A stretch of DNA of 64,000 nt from Roseospira goensis (GCF_014197795.1 NZ_JACIGI010000009.1:1-64000); one strand, 5' to 3'. Counted from the stretch's first letter, positions 26,608 through 35,002 are shown. Notes: generated from the letters alone by a model not told the origin. Made by a program: numbers and translations.

Positions 26608-26646
26608 GGCCTGTCCCTCCGCATGCGGTTTGGCCTGGCGCTGGCG

Positions 26647-27378
26647 TCAGGTCATGTAGAATCCACCGTTGACCGCCAGGGTGGCGCCGGTGATGAAGCC
26701 GGCGTCCTCGGAGGCCAGGAAGGCGACGCAGCGGGCGATCTCCCAGGGTTCGCCCAGGCGCCCCAGGGGCACCTGGGCGAGGATGCGCTGCAGGATGTCG
26801 TCGGGGACGGCCGCCACCATGCGGGTGTCCGAGAACCCGGGGGCGACGGCGTTGACGGTGATGCCCTTGCCCGCGCCCTCGCGCGCCAGCGCCCGGGTGA
26901 AGCCCAGCACCCCGGCCTTGGCGGCGCAGTAGTTGGTCTGCCCGGCCTGGCCGCGCTGGCCATTGACCGAGGAAATGTTCACGATGCGGCCGTAGCCGCG
27001 CTGGCGCATGCCGCCGATGACGTGGCGGCACATGTTGAACATCGAGCCCAGGTCGACGTCGACGACGGCGTCCCAGTCCGCCCGGCTCATCTTGTGCAGC
27101 ATGACGTCGCGGGTGACCCCGGCATTGTTGACCAGCACGTCGACCGGTCCCAGATCGCGCTCGACCGCGGCGATGCCCTCGCCGCAGGCGTCGAAGTCGG
27201 CCACGTCCCAGCCGTAGACCCGGGCGCCGCTCTCGTCGGCGAACGCCTGGGCCTCGTCGCGCACCGTGCGGCAGCCGGCGGCGACGGCGAACCCGCGCGC
27301 CGCCAGCGCCCGCACCGTGGCCGCCCCCAGACCCTGGACGCCCCCGGTGACGAGGGCCACGCGCCCCTGATCGCTCAT
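26647..27378 (-). CDS. phaB: acetoacetyl-CoA reductase PhaB
   Basis: A 243-residue short-chain dehydrogenase making (R)-3-hydroxybutyryl-CoA from acetoacetyl-CoA with NADPH. The TGGVQGLG cofactor loop (11-18), NNAG (84-87), catalytic Ser 137 in NISSVNG, and Tyr 150/Lys 154 in NYCAAKAG are visible, and the C-terminal AVNGGFYMT ending is characteristic of PhaB. It is first of the phaB-phaC pair. A perfect palindrome 106 bases upstream of its start may be a regulatory site. Confidence 0.94.
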   Translation of the reverse strand: MSDQGRVALVTGGVQGLGAATVRALAARGFAVAAGCRTVRDEAQAFADESGARVYGWDVADFDACGEGIAAVERDLGPVDVLVNNAGVTRDVMLHKMSRADWDAVVDVDLGSMFNMCRHVIGGMRQRGYGRIVNISSVNGQRGQAGQTNYCAAKAGVLGFTRALAREGAGKGITVNAVAPGFSDTRMVAAVPDDILQRILAQVPLGRLGEPWEIARCVAFLASEDAGFITGATLAVNGGFYMT

Positions 27379-27483
27379 GGTTCCGCTCCGTGCCGGGCCG
27401 CCCGCCCGTCGCCGGCCGCAGGGCCGGGGGCACGGACGGCGCTTCGCGTTTGTGCGCAGCCTAGCGTGGTACGGTTCCGCCGC

Positions 27484-27507
27484 CGGCGCCTTAACCCACG
27501 TTAAGGC
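27484..27507. promoter_or_regulatory. perfect palindrome with TTAAC-N4-GTTAA core
   Basis: GCGCCTTAAC and GTTAAGGCGC are exact complements around CCAC. The core TTAAC-N4-GTTAA has the geometry of Crp/Fnr-family operators (5-base half sites, 4-base spacer). It lies in the 210-bp divergent region between phaB and the M50 protease gene, 106 bases from the phaB start and 82 from the protease start. Confidence 0.6.
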
Positions 27508-27588
27508 GCTTGCCGGGGCCGGCGTGCGCTACTGGGCGGTATGGGCCATCCGCGGCGCGGCGGGCGCCGCCTTGGGAGCACGCCAGCC

Positions 27589-28719
27589 ATGTTCGGACGC
27601 ACGCTCCGGCTATTCCGCGTCTTCGGCTTCGAGGTGCGGGTCAACGTCAGTTGGGCCTTCCTCGCCATCCTGATCGCCATCTCGCTGGCCCGCGGCTTCT
27701 TTCCCGCGACCTATGCCGGCTGGCCCGCCGCGACCTACTGGTGGATGGCGGCGGCGGGCGTGATCGGGGTGTTCGCCTCCATCGTCATCCACGAGCTGTC
27801 GCATTCCCTGGCCGCGCGCGCCATGGGCATGGAGATGAAGGGCATCACCCTGTTCCTGTTCGGCGGCATGGCGGAGATGGACCAGGAGCCGGCCAGCGCC
27901 AAGGGCGAACTGGTCATGGCGCTGGCCGGCCCCGCCATCAGCCTGGTGCTGGCGGCCCTGCTGCTGGGCCTGGCGGCGTTGGGGCGCGGACCGGAGGGTG
28001 CCGGCCCCGCCGTCGCGGTGATCGACTACCTGGGCTGGCTCAACCTGATCCTGGCGGTCTTCAACCTGATCCCGGCGTTCCCCATGGACGGCGGGCGCGC
28101 CCTGCGGGCCACGCTGTGGGCGATCAGCAAGGACCTGCGCTGGGCGACGCGCTGGGCCTCGCGCATGGGCGCGCTGTTCGGGCTGGCCCTGATCGTCCTG
28201 GGGGTGGTCTCGGCGCTACAGGGCGCCTTCGTCGCCGGGCTGTGGTGGATCCTGATCGGCATGTTCATCCGTGCCGCCGCCTCCGGCAGCTACCAGCAGA
28301 TGGAGATCCGCCGGCTCATGACGGGCGTGCGCGCCGAGGACGTCATGCACCCCCTGACCGAGGCGGTTCCCGCCGACATGACCCTGGCCGCGCTGGTCGA
28401 CCGCTACGTCTACGCCACCCAGCAGCCGGCCTTCCCGGTGGTCGAGGACGGCGGCCTGGTGGGTGTGATCGGGCTGGCGGAGATCCGCACCGTGCCGCGC
28501 GCCGACTGGGAGACGACGCCGGTGCGCGCCGTCATGATCCCGGCCGACCGGGCCGAGATCGTCGCGCCCACCACGGACGCCATGGACGCCGTCGCCAAGC
28601 TCCAGACCCACGCAGTCGACGCCCTGATCGTGGCGGATGGGCACCGGCCGGTGGGGGTGCTGGCGCAAAGCGACGTGCTCAAGCTGCTCAGCCTCAAGAT
28701 GGACCTTGAGGCGCGCTGA
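27589..28719 (+). CDS. M50 site-2 protease-family protein with CBS domain pair
   Basis: A 376-residue multi-pass membrane metalloprotease. The zinc motif HELSH (68-72) and the distal NLIPAFPMDGGR motif with Asp 167 define an active S2P/rhomboid-like intramembrane protease of the SpoIVFB subgroup. Residues from about 245 form two CBS motifs, usually adenosine-nucleotide sensors. The ATG at 27589 is chosen for the FGRTLRLFRVFGFEVRVN start; an upstream in-frame ATG at 27541 adds 16 low-complexity residues. The substrate is unknown. The gene converges with marR and overlaps its 3' end by 26 bases. Confidence 0.88.
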   Translation: MFGRTLRLFRVFGFEVRVNVSWAFLAILIAISLARGFFPATYAGWPAATYWWMAAAGVIGVFASIVIHELSHSLAARAMGMEMKGITLFLFGGMAEMDQEPASAKGELVMALAGPAISLVLAALLLGLAALGRGPEGAGPAVAVIDYLGWLNLILAVFNLIPAFPMDGGRALRATLWAISKDLRWATRWASRMGALFGLALIVLGVVSALQGAFVAGLWWILIGMFIRAAASGSYQQMEIRRLMTGVRAEDVMHPLTEAVPADMTLAALVDRYVYATQQPAFPVVEDGGLVGVIGLAEIRTVPRADWETTPVRAVMIPADRAEIVAPTTDAMDAVAKLQTHAVDALIVADGHRPVGVLAQSDVLKLLSLKMDLEAR

Positions 28720-29248
28720 CGCCCCCCGGTCCGCCCCCTGCCGCGCCGTCCTCCCCCGTCCCCGGGACGCCGGCGCGCGGAACCCTGACGTCCTCTAGGC
28801 GGCGCCCCAACGCCTGCAGCACCTCCAGGGCGTGTTCGAGGTGATCCGGGTCGAGGTCCTGCACCAGCGCGCTGGCCCAGCGCGCGTGCAGCGCCATCGC
28901 CTTGTTGAACGCCGCCGATCCGTACTCGGTCAGGACGTACAGCGGCGACCGCTCGTGGCGGGGGTTGGCCTGCTGGCGGAAATAGCCCTGCTCGACCATC
29001 CGGTTCAGCCGCTTCTGGGCGCCCTGGCGGGTCAGGCCCATGGCTTCCGCGATCATCGGTGTCGTCATCGGCTGTCCGGCCAGGGCCACGGCGCCCAGAA
29101 GCTGCCAGTCGGCGCTGGTCATGCGCAGCGGCCTGACGAGATCATCGCCCTTGTCGAGCAGCTTCCGGCGCAGCCGAAAGATCTCAAGCATGATATCGGT
29201 GAGGAGCAGGTCATTGCTCGTATGGGTATCCGGCACTTTTCTATGCAC
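28694..29248 (-). CDS. MarR-family transcriptional regulator
   Basis: A 184-residue winged-helix regulator. The DNA-binding core (about residues 40-110) reads LRMTSADWQLLGAVALAG, MIAEAMGLTRQGAQKRLNRM, and a wing with RHERSPLYVLT. MarR proteins are usually repressors relieved by phenolics, quinones or other small ligands. It lies 104 bases beyond the end of the polyketide gene set on the same strand, so it is a candidate pathway regulator (inference). The annotated start is GTG with a poor ribosome site; GTG at 29236 or ATG at 29191 are alternatives. The last 25 residues are Gly/Pro-rich and overlap the convergent M50 gene. Confidence 0.88.
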   Translation of the reverse strand: MHRKVPDTHTSNDLLLTDIMLEIFRLRRKLLDKGDDLVRPLRMTSADWQLLGAVALAGQPMTTPMIAEAMGLTRQGAQKRLNRMVEQGYFRQQANPRHERSPLYVLTEYGSAAFNKAMALHARWASALVQDLDPDHLEHALEVLQALGRRLEDVRVPRAGVPGTGEDGAAGGGPGGVSAPQGPS

Positions 29249-29352
29249 TCCATGAGTTTGGCAAGACGCACGGACCTCCCCTTACATCTCCGTTTCCCTC
29301 TCCCCTTACATGGCACGTCACGAACCGTTACCTGACCGGTCTGTCGTAAGCC

Positions 29353-30066
29353 TCAAACGACCAGAGCGTCAATCACGACATAGCTACGCACGGGCTGCGG
29401 ACTCTCCAGGGCGAGGGCGACCGCCCGCTCCCGCCACGGCGCCAGATGGGTGATCCAGCACGGCCCGCCGTCCAGCGGGACCGGCCGGAAGGGGCTCGAC
29501 CCGGCGGGCGGCCCCGGCGCGGTGGACGGGGGGTCGGGCGGCAGCGACAGCGTATCCAGCCCGTGGTTGAGCCCGGTCCCGAGCAGCTTGACCACGGCTT
29601 CCCGGGCGGTCCAGCCGCGCAGGAACGTATCCGGGTCCGGATCCGGCAGCCGCTCCGCCGGCGGCGTGATCCAGGCGTATACAGACCGCCAGCGGGTGGG
29701 ATGGCGCAGGCCCTCGACGTCAAGACCAAGCGGGACCGGCCCCACGGCCAGGGCGAAGACGTGCCGGCTGTGGCTGACGCTGAGATGCACCGGCCGCCCC
29801 CCTGGCCGTCTCGGAACGAAGGGCTTGCCGCGCGGATCCTTGTGGATGCCCAGGCTGGAGTCGCCGGTCACAGCGTGCAGCAGCGTGCGCGCCGTCCGCG
29901 CACTGCGCGGGCGCCAGTCGACGCCCGGGCCGCCGTCGATTACGACCACATGGACGGCGTCGGCGGCCCCGGGCGCGGTGGCCGCGCACGCCAGGGCGGA
30001 CAGCGAGACCGGCTGCCAGGGTGGTGCCGTCCCCGGCGCGGCCGGCCTAGGCCCCCGCCCGGGCAC
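29353..30066 (-). CDS. Sfp-type 4'-phosphopantetheinyl transferase
   Basis: A 237-residue enzyme that loads the phosphopantetheine arm from CoA onto carrier proteins. Family motifs are in order: RGKPF (79-83), HLSVSHS (94-100), the Mg-binding GLDVE (114-118; Asp 116, Glu 118) and WTAREAVVKLLG (152-163; Glu 156, Lys 160). The N-terminal 35 residues are low complexity. Its start lies inside the end of the SDR gene, so it is translated with the polyketide set, where it most likely activates the ACP at 33565-33828. Confidence 0.9.
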   Translation of the reverse strand: MPGRGPRPAAPGTAPPWQPVSLSALACAATAPGAADAVHVVVIDGGPGVDWRPRSARTARTLLHAVTGDSSLGIHKDPRGKPFVPRRPGGRPVHLSVSHSRHVFALAVGPVPLGLDVEGLRHPTRWRSVYAWITPPAERLPDPDPDTFLRGWTAREAVVKLLGTGLNHGLDTLSLPPDPPSTAPGPPAGSSPFRPVPLDGGPCWITHLAPWRERAVALALESPQPVRSYVVIDALVV

Positions 30067-30769
30067 CCTGGGTCGGAGGCCGGCAGCCGATGGCGAGGGT
30101 CTCGACCACCGCTCCCGGCGACAGCCCCATCACGAAGTCCACCGCCCGGCTCAGATCGGCCGGCGCGATCATGTCCTCGGGCGGCATGCCGGAGCCCGCC
30201 CCCATGTCGGTGTCGACCACGTCGGGACACAGCGTGGTCACCCGGATGCCGCGGGGCAGCAACTCGCGCGCCAGCGAGCGCCCGTAGCCGACCAGGGCGT
30301 GCTTGCTGGCGGCATAGCCGCCCACCGGCGCGAACGGCTCCAGGCCGGCGACGGAGGCGATGTTGAAGATGCGGCCGGGCGCGGCCTGCGCCAGCGGCTC
30401 CAGGCAGGCCTGGCACAGGGCATGGATCGCCAGCACGTTGGTGCGCAGGAGGGCCTCCAGGTCGGCGACGGCCAGGGTGCTGGTGCCGAAGTGAAAGATG
30501 CCGGCGGCATTGACCAGCACGTCGAGTCGGCCGCGCCGCGCCACCGCCGCCCGCACCGCGCCGGGGGCGGTGTCGAGGTCGCAGACGTCGACGGGCAGCG
30601 GGTCGGCCGCCCCGCCACCACGCTCGCGCAGATCCGCGGCGGCGGCGGCGAGGCGGGCCTGATCGCGCGCCACCAGGATCAGGTCGAACTGCCGGTCGGC
30701 CAGATGGCGGGCGATTTCCCGCCCGATGCCCCGGCTGGCGCCGGTGACGAGGGCCACGGGTCGCGACAT
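30047..30769 (-). CDS. short-chain dehydrogenase/reductase, likely polyketide tailoring
   Basis: A 240-residue SDR with TGASRGIG cofactor loop (9-16), NAAG (87-90), Ser 139 in NIASVAG, and Tyr 152/Lys 156 in YAASKHA. AAAGGAG precedes the chosen ATG by 7 bases. It differs from the ActIII-like ketoreductase at 36357 and lacks its C-terminal CGGLGNY block, so it is probably a second, later-acting reductase. It lies between the four ABM-fold genes and the phosphopantetheinyl transferase, overlapping the latter by 20 bases. Confidence 0.85.
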   Translation of the reverse strand: MSRPVALVTGASRGIGREIARHLADRQFDLILVARDQARLAAAAADLRERGGGAADPLPVDVCDLDTAPGAVRAAVARRGRLDVLVNAAGIFHFGTSTLAVADLEALLRTNVLAIHALCQACLEPLAQAAPGRIFNIASVAGLEPFAPVGGYAASKHALVGYGRSLARELLPRGIRVTTLCPDVVDTDMGAGSGMPPEDMIAPADLSRAVDFVMGLSPGAVVETLAIGCRPPTQGARAGA

Positions 30770-30802
30770 GGCGCGCTCCTTTCGGGTTTGAGACCAGGTC
30801 AA

Positions 30803-31456
30803 TCAGTCCGCGGCGACGAGGCCGGCGGCGGCCGGGCCTGCCACCCCCGGCGGACCGTCGACGGGGGCCACCACGCGCCGGCACAGCGACGGATGCAGCC
30901 GGTAGGCCAGCGACCGTGCGCGGTGGCGGTCATAGGCGCGGTCGCCCAGGGCGGCCTTGAAGTCGGCGGCGCTGCGCCACTGCGAGACGTTGAGCAGACC
31001 GTAGCGGGCGTGCGGCGAGCGGGCCCGGAACAGGCGCGCGTTCACGAACCCGGCGTGGGCCTCCATGTGGTCCTTGGCCCGGTCCCACATCGCCAGCGCT
31101 CCCGCGATCTCGGCGCCGGCGATCTCGAACGGGTTGACGAGCCAGACGGTGCCGGGGGCCGTCGGCGCCGGCGCGCCAAGCTGGGTGCGCAGCCGCAGCA
31201 CCACCCGCTCCACCGGGCGGCCGGCCACGCTGCCGTCGAGGGCGCCGCCGGCGAGCGCGTCCTCCAGGTCCGGATCCGCCGCCCAGGCGCGCAGCCCCAC
31301 ATAGGCGTAGTGCGCGTCCCGGATGTCCTCGCTGATCTCGAACAGCTCGGCGGCGCAGGGACCGAGCCGGCCGCTCAGGGCTTGGGTCTCCGCCACCCAG
31401 GCGTCGCGCACGGCGGGGTCTGGCGCGCCCAGCACGATGTCGGTCAGGTAGATCAT
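30803..31456 (-). CDS. two-repeat ABM-fold protein 4 of the polyketide cluster
   Basis: A 217-residue protein with two ferredoxin-like ABM (antibiotic biosynthesis monooxygenase) repeats. The second repeat is the clearer: VNPFEIAG, HAGFVNARLFRA, YGLLNVSQWRSAADFKAAL. The first begins IYLTDIVLGAPD. Known cofactor-free ABM oxygenases oxidise aromatic polyketides to quinones; the same fold also hosts cyclases and heme-degrading enzymes. ATGA overlap with the preceding gene. It has no signal peptide. Identity as an oxygenase rests on fold and context. Confidence 0.72.
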   Translation of the reverse strand: MIYLTDIVLGAPDPAVRDAWVAETQALSGRLGPCAAELFEISEDIRDAHYAYVGLRAWAADPDLEDALAGGALDGSVAGRPVERVVLRLRTQLGAPAPTAPGTVWLVNPFEIAGAEIAGALAMWDRAKDHMEAHAGFVNARLFRARSPHARYGLLNVSQWRSAADFKAALGDRAYDRHRARSLAYRLHPSLCRRVVAPVDGPPGVAGPAAAGLVAAD

Positions 31457-32106
31457 GCCGCGTCCCCCATCAGCAGCGACGCCGCGTTGCGGCTCCGGTA
31501 GGCCGTCCGCGTGGTCAGGAACAGGGAGAAATCCTCCTTGAAGGGCGCGACGATCTCGTTGAACCGGTCCGTGTGCACGGCGTCGAAGAACGGGCGCGGC
31601 GAGTCCCACTCGGCGATGTTGACGAACGCGATGGCGTCGTCGGTGTTCCTGTTGCGGAACAGGCTGGCGTTGACGAAACCGGGCTGCGTGCCCATGAAAT
31701 CGGCGGCCTCGTGCCACATGGCGGCGTAGGCGTCGGCCTGGCCGGGTTGGAGGTAGATGACGTCGAGCAACACCAGGTGCGGCGATGCGGTCTGGTAGAC
31801 GTAGGGCCGGCCGTCCACCAGTTCGGTCTTCAGGCTGGTGAAGCGGGTCCCGGACCCGCCGAGCACCGTCGTCACCGCCGGGGTGGCCTTGGCCGCGGCG
31901 CGGGCGGCGTCCCAATCGGCCTCGCTGTCCCACTGGCAGATGCTGGCGAGGGCGTAGTCCGCGCGGGCCTGCACGGTCTGGAAGGTCTCGACGAGCTGGC
32001 CGTCGCGGAAACCGGGCCGCTGCGACAGGAAGCCGCTGACGGCGCACCAGGTCTCCTTGGCCCGCGTGCGGTCCTCGGTCTCCAGGAAATCAATGACCAT
32101 CATCAT
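31453..32106 (-). CDS. two-repeat ABM-fold protein 3 of the polyketide cluster
   Basis: A 217-residue protein with two ABM repeats: the first with VIDFLETEDRTRAKETW and RPGFRDGQLVETF, the second with LLDVIYLQPGQADAYAAMW, QPGFVNASLFRN and AFVNIAEWDSPRPFFDAV. Both repeats show the strand-helix pattern of quinone-forming ABM oxygenases such as ActVA-Orf6, which is a single-repeat homodimer; a two-repeat protein would place both halves in one chain. The start is the first of three consecutive ATG codons, overlapping the preceding stop as ATGA. Confidence 0.75.
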   Translation of the reverse strand: MMMVIDFLETEDRTRAKETWCAVSGFLSQRPGFRDGQLVETFQTVQARADYALASICQWDSEADWDAARAAAKATPAVTTVLGGSGTRFTSLKTELVDGRPYVYQTASPHLVLLDVIYLQPGQADAYAAMWHEAADFMGTQPGFVNASLFRNRNTDDAIAFVNIAEWDSPRPFFDAVHTDRFNEIVAPFKEDFSLFLTTRTAYRSRNAASLLMGDAA

Positions 32107-32798
32107 GACGACACCCCTTCGGTGGCGAGGGAGAGGGAGAGGGACGGCGCGGGCGCGGGTGCGTCGGCGCCCCCGGGGATGGCCGGGGCGGCCGGGTCGG
32201 GAACGTCGTCCGCGACGCGCGAGAAGCAGATCTGGAAGGTGCCCTCGTAGGGGGCGACCAGGGCCTTGTAGTCCTGGCCGGCGAACTGGCGCAGGAAGTC
32301 GGCCTCGGTGCGCCAGCGCGCCCGGCTGACGAAGTAGTAGGCGTCGGCGTCCGGGTGGAAGCTCTGGAACAGCTCGGCGTCCAGGAAGCCCTCGCGCGTC
32401 TGCATCAGCGTCTTGGTGGCGGCCCACATGCGGGCGTTCTCGGCCGCCGCGCCGCGGTCGATGCGGTAGGGGTTGGTGACCACGATCTGCTCGGCCTCGA
32501 CCGGCTGCGCACACGGCGGACTGGCGTCCACGCGGCCGTAAAGATTGACTCCGGGCGGCGTCTCGGGGCCGAAGGGGCGCCGGTGCAGGGCGTCCTCGGC
32601 GCCGTGATAGGCGGCCAGGCTGTCCCACCGGCTGAGGCCGACCAGGGCGTAGCCCGTCCGGTTGAGACGGCGGTAGACCCGCAGCAGGCGGGCGCCGCGG
32701 AAGCCGGGCATGCCGGCCGCCGCCCGCAGGGCGCGCCCCCACAGGCGCGCCGCCGGCCCCGCGTCGGGTGTCTCCAGGATGTCGATACGGGCGATCAT
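32103..32798 (-). CDS. two-repeat ABM-fold protein 2 of the polyketide cluster
   Basis: A 231-residue protein with two ABM repeats: IARIDILETPDAG with MPGFRGARLLRVY, then IVVTNPYRIDRG with REGFLDAELFQSF and YYFVSRARWRTEADF. A low-complexity Ala/Pro/Ser tail of about 30 residues follows. The ATG at 32798 shares a base with the preceding stop (TGATG); GTG at 32801 would add one residue. Function inferred as oxidative tailoring from fold and position. Confidence 0.72.
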   Translation of the reverse strand: MIARIDILETPDAGPAARLWGRALRAAAGMPGFRGARLLRVYRRLNRTGYALVGLSRWDSLAAYHGAEDALHRRPFGPETPPGVNLYGRVDASPPCAQPVEAEQIVVTNPYRIDRGAAAENARMWAATKTLMQTREGFLDAELFQSFHPDADAYYFVSRARWRTEADFLRQFAGQDYKALVAPYEGTFQICFSRVADDVPDPAAPAIPGGADAPAPAPSLSLSLATEGVSS

Positions 32799-33412
32799 CA
32801 CGCAGCCTCCCGATCCTCGACGGCGGGGACACGGGCGACCATGATGCGGCTGCGGGCCTCGAACCCGCCCACCAGGATGCGTTTGAACGCCTCGCTGGAG
32901 AACGCCCGCACGAACGGCCGCAGGCCGGTCCAGGCGGCGACGTTGACAAAGGTCGCCCCCGCCTCCTCCTCGGCGGACTCCGCCCGGTACAGGCGGGTGA
33001 GGCAGAACCCGGGTTGCTCGGCCATGAAGGCGCTGGCGGTGGTGAACTGTGCCAGGAAGGCGTCGGCATCCGGGGCCGCCAGTTCGCTCAGGATCAGCAT
33101 GACCACGCCGGCGGCGGGGGCCTGGGGCGCGGTCCAGGTCCGCCCCTGGGTGCGCATCGCGCGCCGGGTCCGCAGCACCAGGGTGGGGCGGACGCCCTTG
33201 GGGCCGGGCAGCGGGGCGCTGCCGTCGATGCCGGCATCGAGGGTGACGTAGCCGAACCGGCCGCCGCCGTAGCCGCGACGATCGAAGGCGTCGGCGTCGG
33301 CGGGCGACAGTGGCAGCGCGAGGCGTCCGCCGCGCCCGCTGATGCGGCGCAGGATGGGCCAGCCCGGCAGGTCGTCGGGGGCGCGGTCGTAGAACATGAA
33401 GGTGTGCAGCAT
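32798..33412 (-). CDS. ABM-fold protein 1 of the polyketide cluster
   Basis: A 204-residue protein. The C-terminal half is a recognisable ABM repeat (VVMLILSELAAPDADAFL, QPGFCLTRLYRA, TFVNVAAWTGLRPFVRAF). The N-terminal half (MLHTFMFYDRAPDDL...) is diverged and its fold is uncertain, though position suggests a decayed first repeat. GGAGG lies 5 bases before the ATG. It follows the ACP gene by a 152-base gap, the only sizeable gap in the set, so a secondary promoter is possible here. Confidence 0.7.
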   Translation of the reverse strand: MLHTFMFYDRAPDDLPGWPILRRISGRGGRLALPLSPADADAFDRRGYGGGRFGYVTLDAGIDGSAPLPGPKGVRPTLVLRTRRAMRTQGRTWTAPQAPAAGVVMLILSELAAPDADAFLAQFTTASAFMAEQPGFCLTRLYRAESAEEEAGATFVNVAAWTGLRPFVRAFSSEAFKRILVGGFEARSRIMVARVPAVEDREAA

Positions 33413-33564
33413 GAGGACCTCCCTGGTGGTCGCCGCGCGCGCGGGCGCGGCGGGGACCGGACCCGCGTCTCCGGGTCGAGCGCGGGCGGACTGTCCGGAC
33501 CCGGCGCCGCTTCTGCGTCGGCGATCCGGGACCGTCCGTGGGCCGGCGAAGCGGCGCGTGGGGC

Positions 33565-33828
33565 TCAGGCGGGCTCCGCCACCCGCAGCCGGGCGAGGGT
33601 CGCCGCGACCAGATCCGCCGGGGTCTTCAGCCCGGCGTAGTCGACGCCCTTGAGGCTGACCTGCAAGGCGGTCTCGATGTCGACGATGATCCCGATCAGC
33701 TCGGTCGAATCGATGCCCAGGTCGTCCTCGAACGCGGTGTCGGGCTGGATGGTGGCGGGGTCCACGCTGATGGACTCGGCGATGGCCTCAATGACGACGG
33801 CATGAACACGGTCGGTGGTGCTGGTCAT
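33565..33828 (-). CDS. acyl carrier protein of the type II polyketide synthase
   Basis: An 87-residue ACP. The phosphopantetheine site is Ser 41 in DLGIDSTEL, with the acidic helix II recognised by partner enzymes. The sequence departs from the FabG/FabF-linked fatty-acid ACP type (DSLDTVELVM), as expected for a dedicated polyketide carrier. It follows the chain-length-factor gene by 13 bases and has its own GGGAGA ribosome site. Confidence 0.9.
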   Translation of the reverse strand: MTSTTDRVHAVVIEAIAESISVDPATIQPDTAFEDDLGIDSTELIGIIVDIETALQVSLKGVDYAGLKTPADLVAATLARLRVAEPA

Positions 33829-33841
33829 CTCAGGTCTCCCT

Positions 33842-35002
33842 TCAGGTCTCTTTGGTGAGCACGAGGCTGCCCGCGCCGCCGCCCATGGCGCAGGCGTTGA
33901 TCAGGACCCGCTCGATCGTGGCGGGGGTTGCGTCGGGGGCGGCGAACGGGGGGGCGGAATCGTCGGGCGCGGTCCCGGGCAGCGACCGCTGGCGGTGCAG
34001 CATCAGGCTGGCGAAGGCCACGTCGAGCGCCCCTTCGGCCCCGAAGGCGTGGCCGTAGCGGTCCTTGGGGCGCAGCGTCGGCACGCCGGGGCAGACCGCC
34101 GCCAGCGCCGCCTGCTCGCAGGCGTCGACCCGCGCCAGCCCGCTGGCGTCGGGCAGCACGATGTCCGCCTTCATGTTGCCGAGCACCCGGCGCATGGTGC
34201 CTTGCAGGGTGTCGGGGTCGGTGCCGTACTGGTCCGGCCCGCAGGGCGCGTTGCGCATGGCGAACGCCTGCACCCGCGCGTAGACCCTGGCGCCGCGCGC
34301 CCGGGCGTGGGCGGCATCCTCCAGGATTAGGAACACCGCGCCCTCCGACACCGCGAACCCGCTGTCGTGCGGGGCCGGCTCGCCGTTGGCGGCGGCGACG
34401 TGCTCCAGCGCGGCGCGCACGAAGTCGGTGTTGGTGCTCTCGGCGCCACCGGCGATGGCGACGTCGAGTTGGCCCTGGCGGATCTGGCGCGCGGCCGCGG
34501 CCACGCTAACCAGGCTGCTCATGCGGTCGGCCATGTAGGTCTTGCTGAACCCCTTGAGGCCGTGGACGATCGTGATCTGCCCCTGCGGTGCGGCCGGGAA
34601 CCAGCTCGTGGCCTGGAACGGGCTGACGCTGCGCGGCCCCTGGGTGTGCAGGTGGCGCAGTTCGCGCTCGGTGAAGCGCCAGCCGCCGAAGCAGTTGCCG
34701 ACGAAGGCGCCGCAGCGGGTGCGGTCGATGGCGGCCAGGTCCAGGCCGGCGTCCGCGATGGCCGACTGCGTGGCCACCAGGGCGTAGACGGTGAACACGT
34801 CCAGCTTGCGGGCCAGCCGCGGCGGCAGGGCGTTGTCCAGAACGGTCTCGTCGATGCGGCTGCCGTGCAGGCGCGGCGACAGGCGTTCGACGGTCGGGGC
34901 GCGGCCATGGCCCGGGGCGGTGCCGTGAGCCCACAGGTCCTCGACGGTCCGGGTCTTCGGCAGCACAACGCCGATGCCGGTGATGACGACGTCACGGGTC
35001 AT
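33842..35002 (-). CDS. chain-length-factor-like ketosynthase (KS-beta)
   Basis: A 386-residue ketosynthase homologue with the thiolase fold. Aligned to the neighbouring KS, the active-site Cys is replaced by Arg 160 in TYMADRMSSLVSVA, and the first catalytic His motif (NAHG) reads DASG, while the second (YGHAFGAEGA) is kept. Loss of the Cys next to an intact KS is the hallmark of a chain length factor, which pairs with KS-alpha and sets polyketide length. Its Arg substitution is unusual since classical factors carry Gln. ATGA overlap with KS-alpha means equimolar translation. Confidence 0.85.
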   Translation of the reverse strand: MTRDVVITGIGVVLPKTRTVEDLWAHGTAPGHGRAPTVERLSPRLHGSRIDETVLDNALPPRLARKLDVFTVYALVATQSAIADAGLDLAAIDRTRCGAFVGNCFGGWRFTERELRHLHTQGPRSVSPFQATSWFPAAPQGQITIVHGLKGFSKTYMADRMSSLVSVAAAARQIRQGQLDVAIAGGAESTNTDFVRAALEHVAAANGEPAPHDSGFAVSEGAVFLILEDAAHARARGARVYARVQAFAMRNAPCGPDQYGTDPDTLQGTMRRVLGNMKADIVLPDASGLARVDACEQAALAAVCPGVPTLRPKDRYGHAFGAEGALDVAFASLMLHRQRSLPGTAPDDSAPPFAAPDATPATIERVLINACAMGGGAGSLVLTKET

